Below are positions 17,577 to 27,008 of a stretch of 40,274 nucleotides of DNA, piece by piece (within the stretch, counting starts at the first letter, position 1; each line of letters begins with the position of its first letter). A model generated the notes under the pieces. That model was not told where the DNA came from. It was given only the letters and a program-made list of their open reading frames with translations, and ran no database searches. The position numbers and the translations under genes are program-made. The stretch lies in contig WMBV01000045.1 in assembly GCA_017745595.1 (NCBI GenBank), positions 1 to 40,274 on the forward strand, written 5' to 3'. The DNA comes from Bordetella petrii (GTDB taxonomy: Bacteria > Pseudomonadota > Gammaproteobacteria > Burkholderiales > Burkholderiaceae_B).

Positions 17577-18052
17577 TGCGGCGCTGGTTCTGGTTCTTGC
17601 TGCCGGTGGTGCTGCTGGCGTTGTGGCTGCTGCTGAACGAATCCATGTCGGCCGCGCAGGTGGCGCTGGGCGCGGCGCTGGCCCTGTGGCTGGGCTTTGC
17701 CTCCAGCCGCCTGCGGCCTTTGCGCAGCCGTCCGCATCGGCTGTGGCTGTTGCCCGGCCTGCTATGGCGGGTCACCGTCGACATCGTGCGTTCCAACATC
17801 GCGGTGGGCAGGCTGATCATCGATTTCCGCCGCGAGTTCTCGCCGGGCTATGTACACGTGCCGCTCGAATTGCGCGACCCGCACGCGCGGGCGCTGTTGG
17901 GCTGCATCCTGACCTACACCCCCGGCACGGTGTGGGTGGATGTGTCCGACGACATGCTGACCCTGCATGTGCTCGACCTGGAAAACGAACAGGCCTGGAT
18001 CGACCTGATCAAACGGCGCTACGAGCATGCCCTGAAGGAGATTTTCGAATGA
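17576..18052 (+). CDS. mrpE: Mrp/Pha antiporter subunit E
   Basis: MrpE/MnhE subunit of 158 residues: two or three N-terminal helices and a cytoplasmic domain. Family features include DIVRSNIAVGRLII, then LTYTPGTVWVDVSDDMLTLHVLD and a C-terminal IKRRYEHALKEIFE. MrpE is required for full antiport in studied systems. One-base overlap with mrpD and ATGA overlap with mrpF. Confidence 0.92.
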   Translation: MRRWFWFLLPVVLLALWLLLNESMSAAQVALGAALALWLGFASSRLRPLRSRPHRLWLLPGLLWRVTVDIVRSNIAVGRLIIDFRREFSPGYVHVPLELRDPHARALLGCILTYTPGTVWVDVSDDMLTLHVLDLENEQAWIDLIKRRYEHALKEIFE

Positions 18053-18330
18053 ACCTGGTCCTGTATTGGGCGGCCTCGTTCGCCTTGCTGTGTTTCGTGC
18101 TGGGCATGGCCTGCGCCACCGTGCGCATGGCGCGCGGGCCCACCGCGTCCGACCGCGTGCTGGGGCTCGATGCGTTTTACATCAACGGCATGCTGGCCAT
18201 CGTGACTTACGGCATCCGCTCGGGCACCCCGGTGTATTTCGACGTGGCGCTGCTGATCGCGCTGTTCGGATTCGTGGGCGCCACGGCCATGGCCAAGTTC
18301 CTGCTGCGCGGCGAGGTCATCGAACCATGA
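18049..18330 (+). CDS. mrpF: Mrp/Pha antiporter subunit F
   Basis: Small three-helix subunit of 93 residues. The family pattern MARGPTASDRVLGLDAFYIN is followed by FDVALLIALFGFVGATAMAKFLLRGE. The ATG at 18049 overlaps the mrpE stop by four bases and the stop overlaps the mrpG ATG in the same way. No sign of truncation. Confidence 0.92.
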   Translation: MNLVLYWAASFALLCFVLGMACATVRMARGPTASDRVLGLDAFYINGMLAIVTYGIRSGTPVYFDVALLIALFGFVGATAMAKFLLRGEVIEP

Positions 18331-18719
18331 ATATCGACATCCCTCTGTGGGCGGGCATACCCGCCAGCATTCTGTTGGTGGCGGGAGGGCTCCTGGCCCT
18401 GATCGGTTCGGCGGGCCTGTTGCGCTTCGATAATTTTTTCTGCCGCATCCACGCCCCGACGCTCGGCAACACCATGGGCGCCGGCTGCGTGCTGCTGGCG
18501 TCGATATTGGTGTTCACGGCGGTGCAGCAGCGGCTCGTCGTGCACGAGATCCTGATCACGCTGTTGCTGTTCGTGTCATCGCCCGTCACCGCCATGTTGC
18601 TGATGCGCGCGGCCATCTACCGGGGGCGGCGCAAGCGCGGCGAACCGTATCCGGGGCCCGGGGCATCGTACCCGGGGGCCGCGCCGCCCGATGGCCGTTA
18701 CGGTCCGACGGATTTGTAA
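18327..18719 (+). CDS. mrpG: Mrp/Pha antiporter subunit G
   Basis: Last subunit of the antiporter: 130 residues, three helices, with the family block GSAGLLRFDNFFCRIHAPTLGNTMGAG and LLFVSSPVTAMLLMRAA. The C-terminal 30 residues are hydrophilic, Gly/Pro/Tyr-rich and likely cytoplasmic. It completes an intact A(B)CDEFG set. No strong terminator follows; the next gene starts 87 bp downstream with its own ribosome site. Confidence 0.92.
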   Translation: MNIDIPLWAGIPASILLVAGGLLALIGSAGLLRFDNFFCRIHAPTLGNTMGAGCVLLASILVFTAVQQRLVVHEILITLLLFVSSPVTAMLLMRAAIYRGRRKRGEPYPGPGASYPGAAPPDGRYGPTDL

Positions 18720-18806
18720 CATCTGCATTCCGCTTGGGCACGGGTTTTCCCTTACCGTAAATGCATGGCCGCGCTCGGCGCGGCGTAGCAAAGAAAGGAG
18801 CGGAAG

Positions 18807-19385
18807 ATGAACATGCGACGTATGCAGAAACTGTACTGCGCCCTGGTGCTGGGCGCGGCGGGCGCGACCGGCATGGTGGCGGCCCAGGCAGCCGGCGCGG
18901 CGGCGTCCGGCTCCATCCAGTCACAGTACGAATTCGACGTGCAGCGGTGCAACAGCGGCCAGACCAATCAAGACCGCGCCACCTGCCTGCAGGAAGCCGG
19001 CGCGGCGCGCGAAGAGGCCGCCCGCAAGCGCCTGGACAACGGCCAAGAGGCCAACTACGGCACCAATGCCACGGCCCGCTGCGACAAGCTGCCCCAAGCG
19101 CAGCGCGAAGATTGCCTGCGGCAGATGTCGGCGCCCACCACCGTGAAGGGCAGTGTCGAAAGCGGCGGGGTGCTGCGCGAAACGGTGATCCCGGTACCGC
19201 CCCAGCCCTCGGGCGCCGCGCCGGGCACCATGGCGCCCGCCACCGTACCCGTACCCGGTACCGGGGCGCCGGCTCCGGGGGCCCCGGGCACGGTTCCCGG
19301 CACGGCGGCGCCGGCGCCCGTGTCTCCCGCGGCGCCCGGCACCACGGCGCCGATGACGCCCGCCACGCCCACGCCGGTGCGCTAG
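18807..19385 (+). CDS. Secreted Cys-containing protein with Pro/Ala/Thr-rich tail, unknown function
   Basis: Protein of 192 residues that I do not recognise. A signal peptide is likely (MQKLYCALVLGAAGATGMVAAQAA). The mature half has two similar segments, each with a Cys pair: QRCNSGQTNQDRATCLQEA and ARCDKLPQAQREDCLRQM, suggesting two disulphides. The last 80 residues are low-complexity Pro, Ala, Thr, Gly and Val, like a linker or wall-spanning tail. A strong AAAGGAG site precedes the ATG; Met3 is an alternative start. Its own expression is suggested by that site, 87 bp after mrpG. Confidence 0.75.
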   Translation: MNMRRMQKLYCALVLGAAGATGMVAAQAAGAAASGSIQSQYEFDVQRCNSGQTNQDRATCLQEAGAAREEAARKRLDNGQEANYGTNATARCDKLPQAQREDCLRQMSAPTTVKGSVESGGVLRETVIPVPPQPSGAAPGTMAPATVPVPGTGAPAPGAPGTVPGTAAPAPVSPAAPGTTAPMTPATPTPVR

Positions 19386-19401
19386 GGCGGCGGGTCGGAC
19401 C

Positions 19402-19427
19402 GCGGCCGCGGCAACGCCCGCGGCCGC
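19402..19427 (+). terminator. Strong GC hairpin after the secreted protein gene
   Basis: GCGGCCGCGG (19402-19411) pairs perfectly with CCGCGGCCGC (19418-19427) around a 6-nt loop, 16 bp after the stop. The base composition downstream is not a clear T-tract, so it is a terminator-like or mRNA-protecting stem rather than a textbook intrinsic terminator. Confidence 0.45.
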
Positions 19428-19470
19428 AATCAGGCAAAATGTCGCCTATTGACGATTTTGCGCCGCATCC

Positions 19471-21801
<2,331 letters not shown>

Positions 21802-21813
21802 CGAGGTGCCCCA

Positions 21814-21950
21814 GGTGTCTGACTCCCGAAGGGTGTCAGGCATCGAGGCCAGCGCATTCCCAGGTGTCTGACTCCCGCAGGGTGTCAGACACCGGCGCCA
21901 GCGCATGTCTCTTCACGCACCAGTGTCAGGCACCTGCGGAGCCTGGCTCC
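21814..21950. repeat. Dispersed paired-hairpin element, copy 5 (compound)
   Basis: Three units: 21814-21844 (direct, decayed right arm GTCAGGCATC), 21863-21893 (direct, consensus) and 21922-21950 (29-bp variant like that in copy 1, with decayed outer arm). The first two are tandem with an 18-bp gap; the last pair has the usual 28-bp spacer. It sits between the convergent ldcA and crotonase genes, ending 7 bp from the latter's stop. Confidence 0.88.
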
Positions 21951-21957
21951 CGCGCAC

Positions 21958-22749
21958 CTATTGGTCCTGCGGCGCCCAGCGCGGCGCGCGTTTTTCCAGG
22001 AACGCCGCGATGCCTTCGCGCCCGTCTTCGGTCGCGCGCTGCGCGGCCAGGCGGGCGGCGGTATCTTCCAATACCTCCGCATCGATGGCCCGGCCCGCAA
22101 GCTCGCGGATCAGGCGCTTCGATTCCGCCAGCGCGTGCGGCGAGGCCTGCATGAAGTTGCCCAGCAGCGCGTTGATGCGGGCATCCAGTTCGTCGGCCTC
22201 GCACAAGTCGTGCACCAGCCCCATGCGCCAGGCCTCGGCGGCATCGAATACTTCGGCGCTCAGGAACCAGCGGCTGGCCGCGCGCGCCCCGATGGCGCGC
22301 AGAACGTAGGGGGAAATCATCGCCGGTATCAACCCCAGCCGGGTTTCGGTCAGCGCGAATCGCGCCTCGCGGGCGGCCACCGCGATATCGCACGCGGCCG
22401 CCAGCCCCATGCCGCCCGCCATGCAGGCACCCTGCACGCGCGCGATGGTGGGCTTGGGACAGACATGGATGGTGTGCAGCAGGGTGGCCATGGCCAGCGC
22501 GTCGGCGCGGTTGTCGGCCTCGCTGGCCTGCGCGCTGCGGCGCATCGCGTTCAGGTCGGCGCCGGCGCAAAAGGCCTTGCCGCGCCCGGCCAACACGATG
22601 GCACGCACTTCGCGGTCGTCGCCCAGCGTCATGAATGTTTCGGTCAGCTCGGCGATCAGGCGCGCATCCAGCGCGTTGCGCACATCGGGCCGGGCCAACC
22701 AGACCACGGCGGTTTGCGGCCCGTACGCGACTTCCAGGGTTTGCAGCAT
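21958..22749 (-). CDS. Enoyl-CoA hydratase, methylglutaconyl-CoA hydratase-like
   Basis: Crotonase-fold protein of 263 residues. Oxyanion-hole segments are FCAGADL (60-66) and ACMAGGMGLA (108-117). Glu135 in LTETRLGLIPA is the likely acid/base. The run RLGLIPAMISPYVLRAIG closely resembles the 3-methylglutaconyl/carboxygeranoyl-CoA hydratase branch (LiuC, AtuE), so leucine or isoprenoid acyl-CoA catabolism is a reasonable but unproven guess. An AAGGAAA site precedes the ATG. It lies 29 bp after dctM on the same strand and is probably the last gene of the TRAP operon. Confidence 0.85.
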   Translation of the reverse strand: MLQTLEVAYGPQTAVVWLARPDVRNALDARLIAELTETFMTLGDDREVRAIVLAGRGKAFCAGADLNAMRRSAQASEADNRADALAMATLLHTIHVCPKPTIARVQGACMAGGMGLAAACDIAVAAREARFALTETRLGLIPAMISPYVLRAIGARAASRWFLSAEVFDAAEAWRMGLVHDLCEADELDARINALLGNFMQASPHALAESKRLIRELAGRAIDAEVLEDTAARLAAQRATEDGREGIAAFLEKRAPRWAPQDQ

Positions 22750-22778
22750 ATGCGGTTTCCTTCAATGGCGAATGAAGC

Positions 22779-24710
22779 TCAACGGTACAGCACAGTCGGC
22801 AGCCACAGGCCGATTTCCGGGAACACGTACAGCAGGAAAATGGCCACCACCTGGATGCCCATGAAGGGCATCATGCCCAGGAAGATCTGGTTCAGCGTCA
22901 CGTGCGGCGGCGATATGCCCTTCAAATAGAAGGCCGACATGGCCACCGGCGGCGACAAGAATGCCGTTTGCAGGTTCAGCGCCACCAGCAGCCCGAAGAA
23001 CAGCGGGTCGATATCGAAGGTGATGAGCAGCGGCACGAAGATCGGCATGAAAATCACAATGATCTCGGTCCATTCCAGCGGCCAGCCCAGCAAGAAGATG
23101 ATGACCTGCGCCAGCAGCATGAACTGGATCTGCGTCAGCCCCAGCGACAGCACCCATTCCTCGATGATGCGTTGCCCGCCCAGCAGCGCGAACGCCGCCG
23201 AGAAAATCGACGACCCCACGAACAGCCAGCACACCATGGCGCTGGTCTTGGCCGTGAGATACACCGACTCTTTCAGAATGGGCATGTTCAGGCGCCGGTA
23301 CGCCAGCGCCAGCAGCGCGCCGCCCATGGCGCCCATCGCCGCCGCCTCGCTGGGCGTGGCCAGGCCGAAGGTGATCGAGCCCAGCACCGCCGCGATCATC
23401 AGCGCCAGCGGAAAGAACGAGCCCATCAGCATCTTGAAGATTTCCAGGCGCGACCAGGTCAGCAGGGCATAGAAAATCGCCAGCAGGGCCAGGCAGATGC
23501 CGAAAAATATCCAGTAGCCGCCGGGCGCGGGATCGCGCGCCGGCCCGGAGTCCGCATCGGACTCCGGCGCGGCCAGCGCTTGCCCGCCGGTGTCGGGCGC
23601 GCCCGGCGTGCCCGGCGGTTCGGCCACGCCGCCTTCGGCCGGCGGCTCGGCCAGCCCGCCGTCGTCCATGGGCGGTTCGGCCAGGCCGCTGCCGTAGTCG
23701 CCGCCGCCGCCCAGGCGCAGTTCGTCGGGAATCTCGTACACCACCGGCGGCTCGGTCACCAGGTAGTACACCGATCCGGTCAGCACCGAAAAAGCCAGCA
23801 GCGGGGCCAGCGCCAGCATCATGTTGTGCGACAGGAAACGCATCGATACGGCACTGTTGCGGCGGCCCTTGAACATCGCGGCCAGCATGCCGGTCATGGC
23901 GTGCGTGTAGCCCTGCCGCGACAGGGCCTCGGCACCGTCCGGCAGGGCAATGCGCCGTTCCTCGGCCGTCAGCGGCGGCGCCATGTCGGGCCGCAGTTTG
24001 GCCACCAGCATCACGTACGCCACGTACAGGCCGGCCAGCATCAGGCCGGGGAAGAATGCGCCGGCATAAAGCTGCACCACCGACACGCCGGTGGTGGCGC
24101 CGTAGACGATCAGCATGACCGAGGGCGGCAGCAGAATGCCCAGGCAGCCGCCCGCGGTGATCGACCCGGCGGTCAGGCGCACGCTGTAGCCCGCTTTCAG
24201 CATGGCCGGCATCGCTAGCAGTCCCATCAGCGTGACCACCGCGCCGACGATGCCGGTGGCCGTGGCGAAGATGGCGCACGTGGCCAGCGTGGCCACCGCC
24301 AGCGCGCCGGGCAGGCGCGCCAGGGCCAGGTGCATCGAGCGGAACAGTTTCTCGATCAGGTTGGCGCGCTCGACCAGATACCCCATGAACACGAACAGCG
24401 GCACCGAGATCAGCGCGTCGTTGGTCATGGTGGCGTAGGTCCGCTGCACCATCAGATCCAGCGTCTGCCGGGTCGAGTGCTGGATGTCGGGGGACTGCAG
24501 GTAGTACGCCAGGAAGGTGAAGATCACCCCCATTCCCATTAGCGTGAACGCAGTCGGAAAGCCCAGCATGATCGCCACCACGATCAGCGCCAGCATCAGC
24601 AGCCCCAGGTGGCCGGTGGTGATATCGTGCCATGGCGTCAGAAAGCCGATCATGGCCAGCACGATGCCGATGCAGCTCAGGCCGAACCACAGTGCCTTGT
24701 GGATCTTCAT
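22779..24710 (-). CDS. dctM: TRAP transporter large permease DctM with extended central insert
   Basis: Secondary transporter subunit carrying solute across the inner membrane using a Na+ or H+ gradient. The 643 residues far exceed the canonical 425-450. DctM landmarks: GFPTAFTLMG (50-59), VPLFVFMGYLVERANL (103-118), GILLPPSVMLIVYG (191-204), and in the second half FGLATPSEAAAMGAMGG. Between the halves (about 241-425) is an insert with extra helices (about 297-317 and 399-419) and an acidic Gly/Pro loop containing three AEPP repeats (342-366). A GGAGAAGG site precedes the ATG, which overlaps the dctQ stop (ATGA). Confidence 0.92.
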   Translation of the reverse strand: MKIHKALWFGLSCIGIVLAMIGFLTPWHDITTGHLGLLMLALIVVAIMLGFPTAFTLMGMGVIFTFLAYYLQSPDIQHSTRQTLDLMVQRTYATMTNDALISVPLFVFMGYLVERANLIEKLFRSMHLALARLPGALAVATLATCAIFATATGIVGAVVTLMGLLAMPAMLKAGYSVRLTAGSITAGGCLGILLPPSVMLIVYGATTGVSVVQLYAGAFFPGLMLAGLYVAYVMLVAKLRPDMAPPLTAEERRIALPDGAEALSRQGYTHAMTGMLAAMFKGRRNSAVSMRFLSHNMMLALAPLLAFSVLTGSVYYLVTEPPVVYEIPDELRLGGGGDYGSGLAEPPMDDGGLAEPPAEGGVAEPPGTPGAPDTGGQALAAPESDADSGPARDPAPGGYWIFFGICLALLAIFYALLTWSRLEIFKMLMGSFFPLALMIAAVLGSITFGLATPSEAAAMGAMGGALLALAYRRLNMPILKESVYLTAKTSAMVCWLFVGSSIFSAAFALLGGQRIIEEWVLSLGLTQIQFMLLAQVIIFLLGWPLEWTEIIVIFMPIFVPLLITFDIDPLFFGLLVALNLQTAFLSPPVAMSAFYLKGISPPHVTLNQIFLGMMPFMGIQVVAIFLLYVFPEIGLWLPTVLYR

Positions 24711-25330
24711 TTGGCCTTCTCCTCATCGGTGACGAAACGGTCGAGCTCGGCGATGTCCTCGTCCTTGACGTGCACCATCTTCTTGAGCTTGTCGACGTCC
24801 ACTTCCTCGACGTCCTCGGCGCGCGAGGGCCAGGCGCCCTGGCGCAGGCACAGCACGCAGCGCGCGATCTCGGCCAGGCCCTGCAGCAGCAGGAACGCGC
24901 CGGCCACGGGGATGAAAGACTTGAACGGGTAGATGGGCGGTCCGTCCGCCATCAGCGACGAATGCTCGCGGATGGCGATGGATTCGCCGGCGTAATACCA
25001 GCCGGCCCACACCAGCGCCACCACGCCGGGCACGAAAAACGCGATGTACAAAATGATGTCCAGCCCCGCCTGCACGCGCGGCGGCAAAAAGCCGTACAGG
25101 ATGTCGCCGCGCACGTGCCCGTTCTTGGCCAGCGTGTATGCGCCGGCCATCATGAACAGGATGCCGTAGTACATCAGCTGCAGATCGAAGGCCCAGGCGC
25201 TGGGCGTATTGAACAGATACCGGGCCATCACTTCCCAGCATATGTGTATGGTCAGTACCACGATGAGCCAGGCGAAGGCCTGGCCCACGAAGGTGGACAG
25301 GCGGTCCACCATGCGTATCAGCTTGAGCAT
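24707..25330 (-). CDS. dctQ: TRAP transporter small permease DctQ
   Basis: Four-helix small membrane subunit of 207 residues. The family segment is VVLTIHICWEVMARYLFNTPSAWAFDLQLM, with a W near the second helix. Helices lie at about 14-34, 51-70, 90-115 and 145-165. The hydrophilic C-terminal tail is charged (EDVEEVDVDKLKKMVHVKDED). The ATG at 25330 starts MLKLIRMVDRLSTFVG; longer in-frame sequence upstream is Pro/Arg-rich and crosses a stem-loop, so it is unlikely to be coding. Overlaps dctM by four bases. Confidence 0.9.
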   Translation of the reverse strand: MLKLIRMVDRLSTFVGQAFAWLIVVLTIHICWEVMARYLFNTPSAWAFDLQLMYYGILFMMAGAYTLAKNGHVRGDILYGFLPPRVQAGLDIILYIAFFVPGVVALVWAGWYYAGESIAIREHSSLMADGPPIYPFKSFIPVAGAFLLLQGLAEIARCVLCLRQGAWPSRAEDVEEVDVDKLKKMVHVKDEDIAELDRFVTDEEKAK

Positions 25331-25370
25331 CGGGCGCGATCCAGGTCGGGAAAAGGGGCCGCGGTAACGG

Positions 25371-25423
25371 CGCACCCGCCCGCGAGGCCGGAAATCGATT
25401 CCGGTCCCGGACGGGCGGGTGCG
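25371..25423 (-). terminator. Nested stem-loop between dctP and dctQ
   Basis: The outer stem of 12 bp, CGCACCCGCCCG (25371-25382) with CGGGCGGGTGCG (25412-25423), encloses an inner hairpin CCGGAA (25388-25393) with TTCCGG (25399-25404). It sits in the 124-bp gap just after the receptor gene. In transporter operons such stems often act as partial terminators or 3' RNase barriers so the receptor is made in excess; that role is inference here. Confidence 0.6.
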
Positions 25424-25454
25424 GCGCCGCGGCGGTGCATCAGCCGGCGGAGGG

Positions 25455-26579
25455 TCAGACCGAAGGCTTGCGCGCGAAGTAGTGGTTGAAGGCCATCCGG
25501 AAATTGACCGACACGTCGTTGTGCCAGCGCCCGGCGCGCTGGGCAAACTCGCGCTGCGAGTCCAGCACCTTCTTGAACAGCGGATTTTCGGCCGAGCGCT
25601 TCTCGATCATCTCGTCCCAGATCTTCAACTGCTGCTGCAAGATGGCGTCGGGCGTTTTGTAGAACTTGACCTTGTGGTCTTTCTGCAGCTTGACGTAGTC
25701 GGCCGAATAGCGGTCGGCCGCCTTCCACGACATGTCGGCGCTGGCGGCCTGGGCCGCATAGGCCAGCACGTGCTTCAGGTGCTTGGGCAGCGATTCGTAC
25801 TTGTTCTTGTTGAACAAAATCTCGAATTGCTCGGCGCTTTGGTGAAAGCTCTGCAGCATGCAGATCTTGGACACGTCCTGGAAGCCCAGCGCCAGGTCGG
25901 ACGAGGCATTGTTGAATTCGGCGCCGTCCAGCAGCCCGCGGTCCAGGGCCGGCACGATTTCGCCGCCGGGCAGGGCGTTCACGGCCGCGCCCATGGCCGA
26001 ATACATGTCGATCGCCAGGCCCACCGTGCGGAATTTCAGGCCCTTGACGTCATCGGATTTGGTGACCGGCTTGTTGAACCAGCCGAAGGGCTGGGTCGGC
26101 ATCGGGCCGTACATCATCGACACCACGTTGACGCCCATCGCTTTCTGGATCTCGGTCAGCAGTTCCTTGCCGCCGCCGTATTCGTGCCAGGCCAGCAGCA
26201 TGTTGGCATCCATGCCGAACGAGGGCCCCGAGCCCCACAGGGCCACGGCGGTGTTCTTGCCGTACCAGTAGGCCACCACGCCGTGGCCGCCGTCGAGCGT
26301 GCCCGCCGAGACGGCGTCGAGCAGGTCGAATGCCTTCACCACGGCACCCGCGGGCAGCACTTCGATCTTCAACTGGCCCTCGGCCATGTCGTTGACCTTG
26401 CGGGCGTAGTCTTGAGCGAATTCGTGGAAGATGTCGTTGGAAGGCCAGGTGCTCTGGAAGCGCAGCGAAATGGGCGAGCCCTGGGCGCGGGTAACGGCTG
26501 GAAATCCCAGCGCCGCCGAGCCCGCGACCGTGGTGGCGCCCGCGATGAAGCGGCGGCGGGAATTTGAGGCATGTTGCAT
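25455..26579 (-). CDS. dctP: TRAP transporter periplasmic receptor DctP (TakP/mannitol-chloroaromatic type)
   Basis: Solute receptor of 374 residues for the adjacent DctQM. The N-terminus carries a twin-arginine motif, SRRRFIAG (7-14), followed by a hydrophobic stretch and likely cleavage near TRA-QG (32/33), so Tat export is expected. The mature part includes WPSNDIFHEFAQDYARKV and GMDANMLLAWHEYGGGKELLTE. It resembles the TRAP subgroup annotated for 2-oxo acids (TakP) or mannitol/chloroaromatics; the ligand is not certain. The ATG at 26579 was chosen since the upstream in-frame extension lacks a Tat-like start. First gene of dctPQM-crotonase, driven by the promoter at 26717-26745. Confidence 0.92.
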   Translation of the reverse strand: MQHASNSRRRFIAGATTVAGSAALGFPAVTRAQGSPISLRFQSTWPSNDIFHEFAQDYARKVNDMAEGQLKIEVLPAGAVVKAFDLLDAVSAGTLDGGHGVVAYWYGKNTAVALWGSGPSFGMDANMLLAWHEYGGGKELLTEIQKAMGVNVVSMMYGPMPTQPFGWFNKPVTKSDDVKGLKFRTVGLAIDMYSAMGAAVNALPGGEIVPALDRGLLDGAEFNNASSDLALGFQDVSKICMLQSFHQSAEQFEILFNKNKYESLPKHLKHVLAYAAQAASADMSWKAADRYSADYVKLQKDHKVKFYKTPDAILQQQLKIWDEMIEKRSAENPLFKKVLDSQREFAQRAGRWHNDVSVNFRMAFNHYFARKPSV

Positions 26580-26613
26580 GGCTTGTTGTCTCCGGTATGG
26601 ACTGCGTGAACCA

Positions 26614-26700
26614 GCTTGTTGTGAACAACTTGTTGGGACAGCAAAAGCAAGGACAAAGCGCAATGCAGGGGCGGACTGCGTGAAGTTTGATGAGTCAAAC
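26614..26700 (-). promoter_or_regulatory. dctP leader dyads
   Basis: The leader between the promoter and dctP contains GTTTGA-TGAG-TCAAAC (26685-26700), which falls about +10 to +25 from the predicted start. Two direct CTTGTTG repeats around TTGTT-GTG-AACAA lie near 26614-26632. Either could be an operator for a local or distant regulator. No regulator gene is adjacent. Confidence 0.35.
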
Positions 26701-26716
26701 AGCAGAACGCTTCAGG

Positions 26717-26745
26717 ATTAAACCGTGCTGAACATGTTCTGACAA
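26717..26745 (-). promoter_or_regulatory. Sigma70-type promoter of the TRAP operon with internal palindrome
   Basis: On the minus strand, TTGTCA (26745-26740) and TTTAAT (26722-26717) are separated by exactly 17 bp; each matches the consensus at five of six positions. The perfect palindrome GAACATGTTC (26730-26739) fills the spacer next to the -35, an ideal repressor or activator site. Transcription would start near 26710, giving a leader of about 130 nt. Confidence 0.6.
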
Positions 26746-26812
26746 TTGGCTGACGGTTGGGAATAACCCGTATTTGCGCGCGGGCGGAAATCGGCATGCT
26801 GCCCAGCTGCCA

Positions 26813-26903
26813 GGTGTCTGACTCCCGTAGGGTGTCAGACACCGCCGGGTTGAGACGGCACGGGCGTACGTCGGTGTCTGACACCCTGCGGGAGTCAGAC
26901 ATC
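26813..26903. repeat. Dispersed paired-hairpin element, copy 6
   Basis: Left unit 26813-26843 (loop base change GTA for GCA), 29-bp spacer, inverted unit 26873-26903 (terminal ATC for ACC). It lies between the divergent dctP promoter and ybiT, the only copy in this window not beside a gene 3' end. The 429-bp gap 26580-27008 otherwise holds only the dctP control region and about 105 bp before ybiT. Confidence 0.9.
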
Positions 26904-27008
26904 TGGCTCCCGGGCTCGGGGCCCGCCGCCAGCCCCGGAAACGCTCCCTTGCTACACTATCGGGTTTAGCCTGCGCTTCGCGGGCGCCCAGCCATTCATA
27001 CATAAGCC

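Noticed and set aside
26369-26902. Minus-strand frame covering the dctP 5' end and repeat copy 6
   Set aside because: Overlaps dctP in another frame and starts within the repeat; composition is shadow-like.
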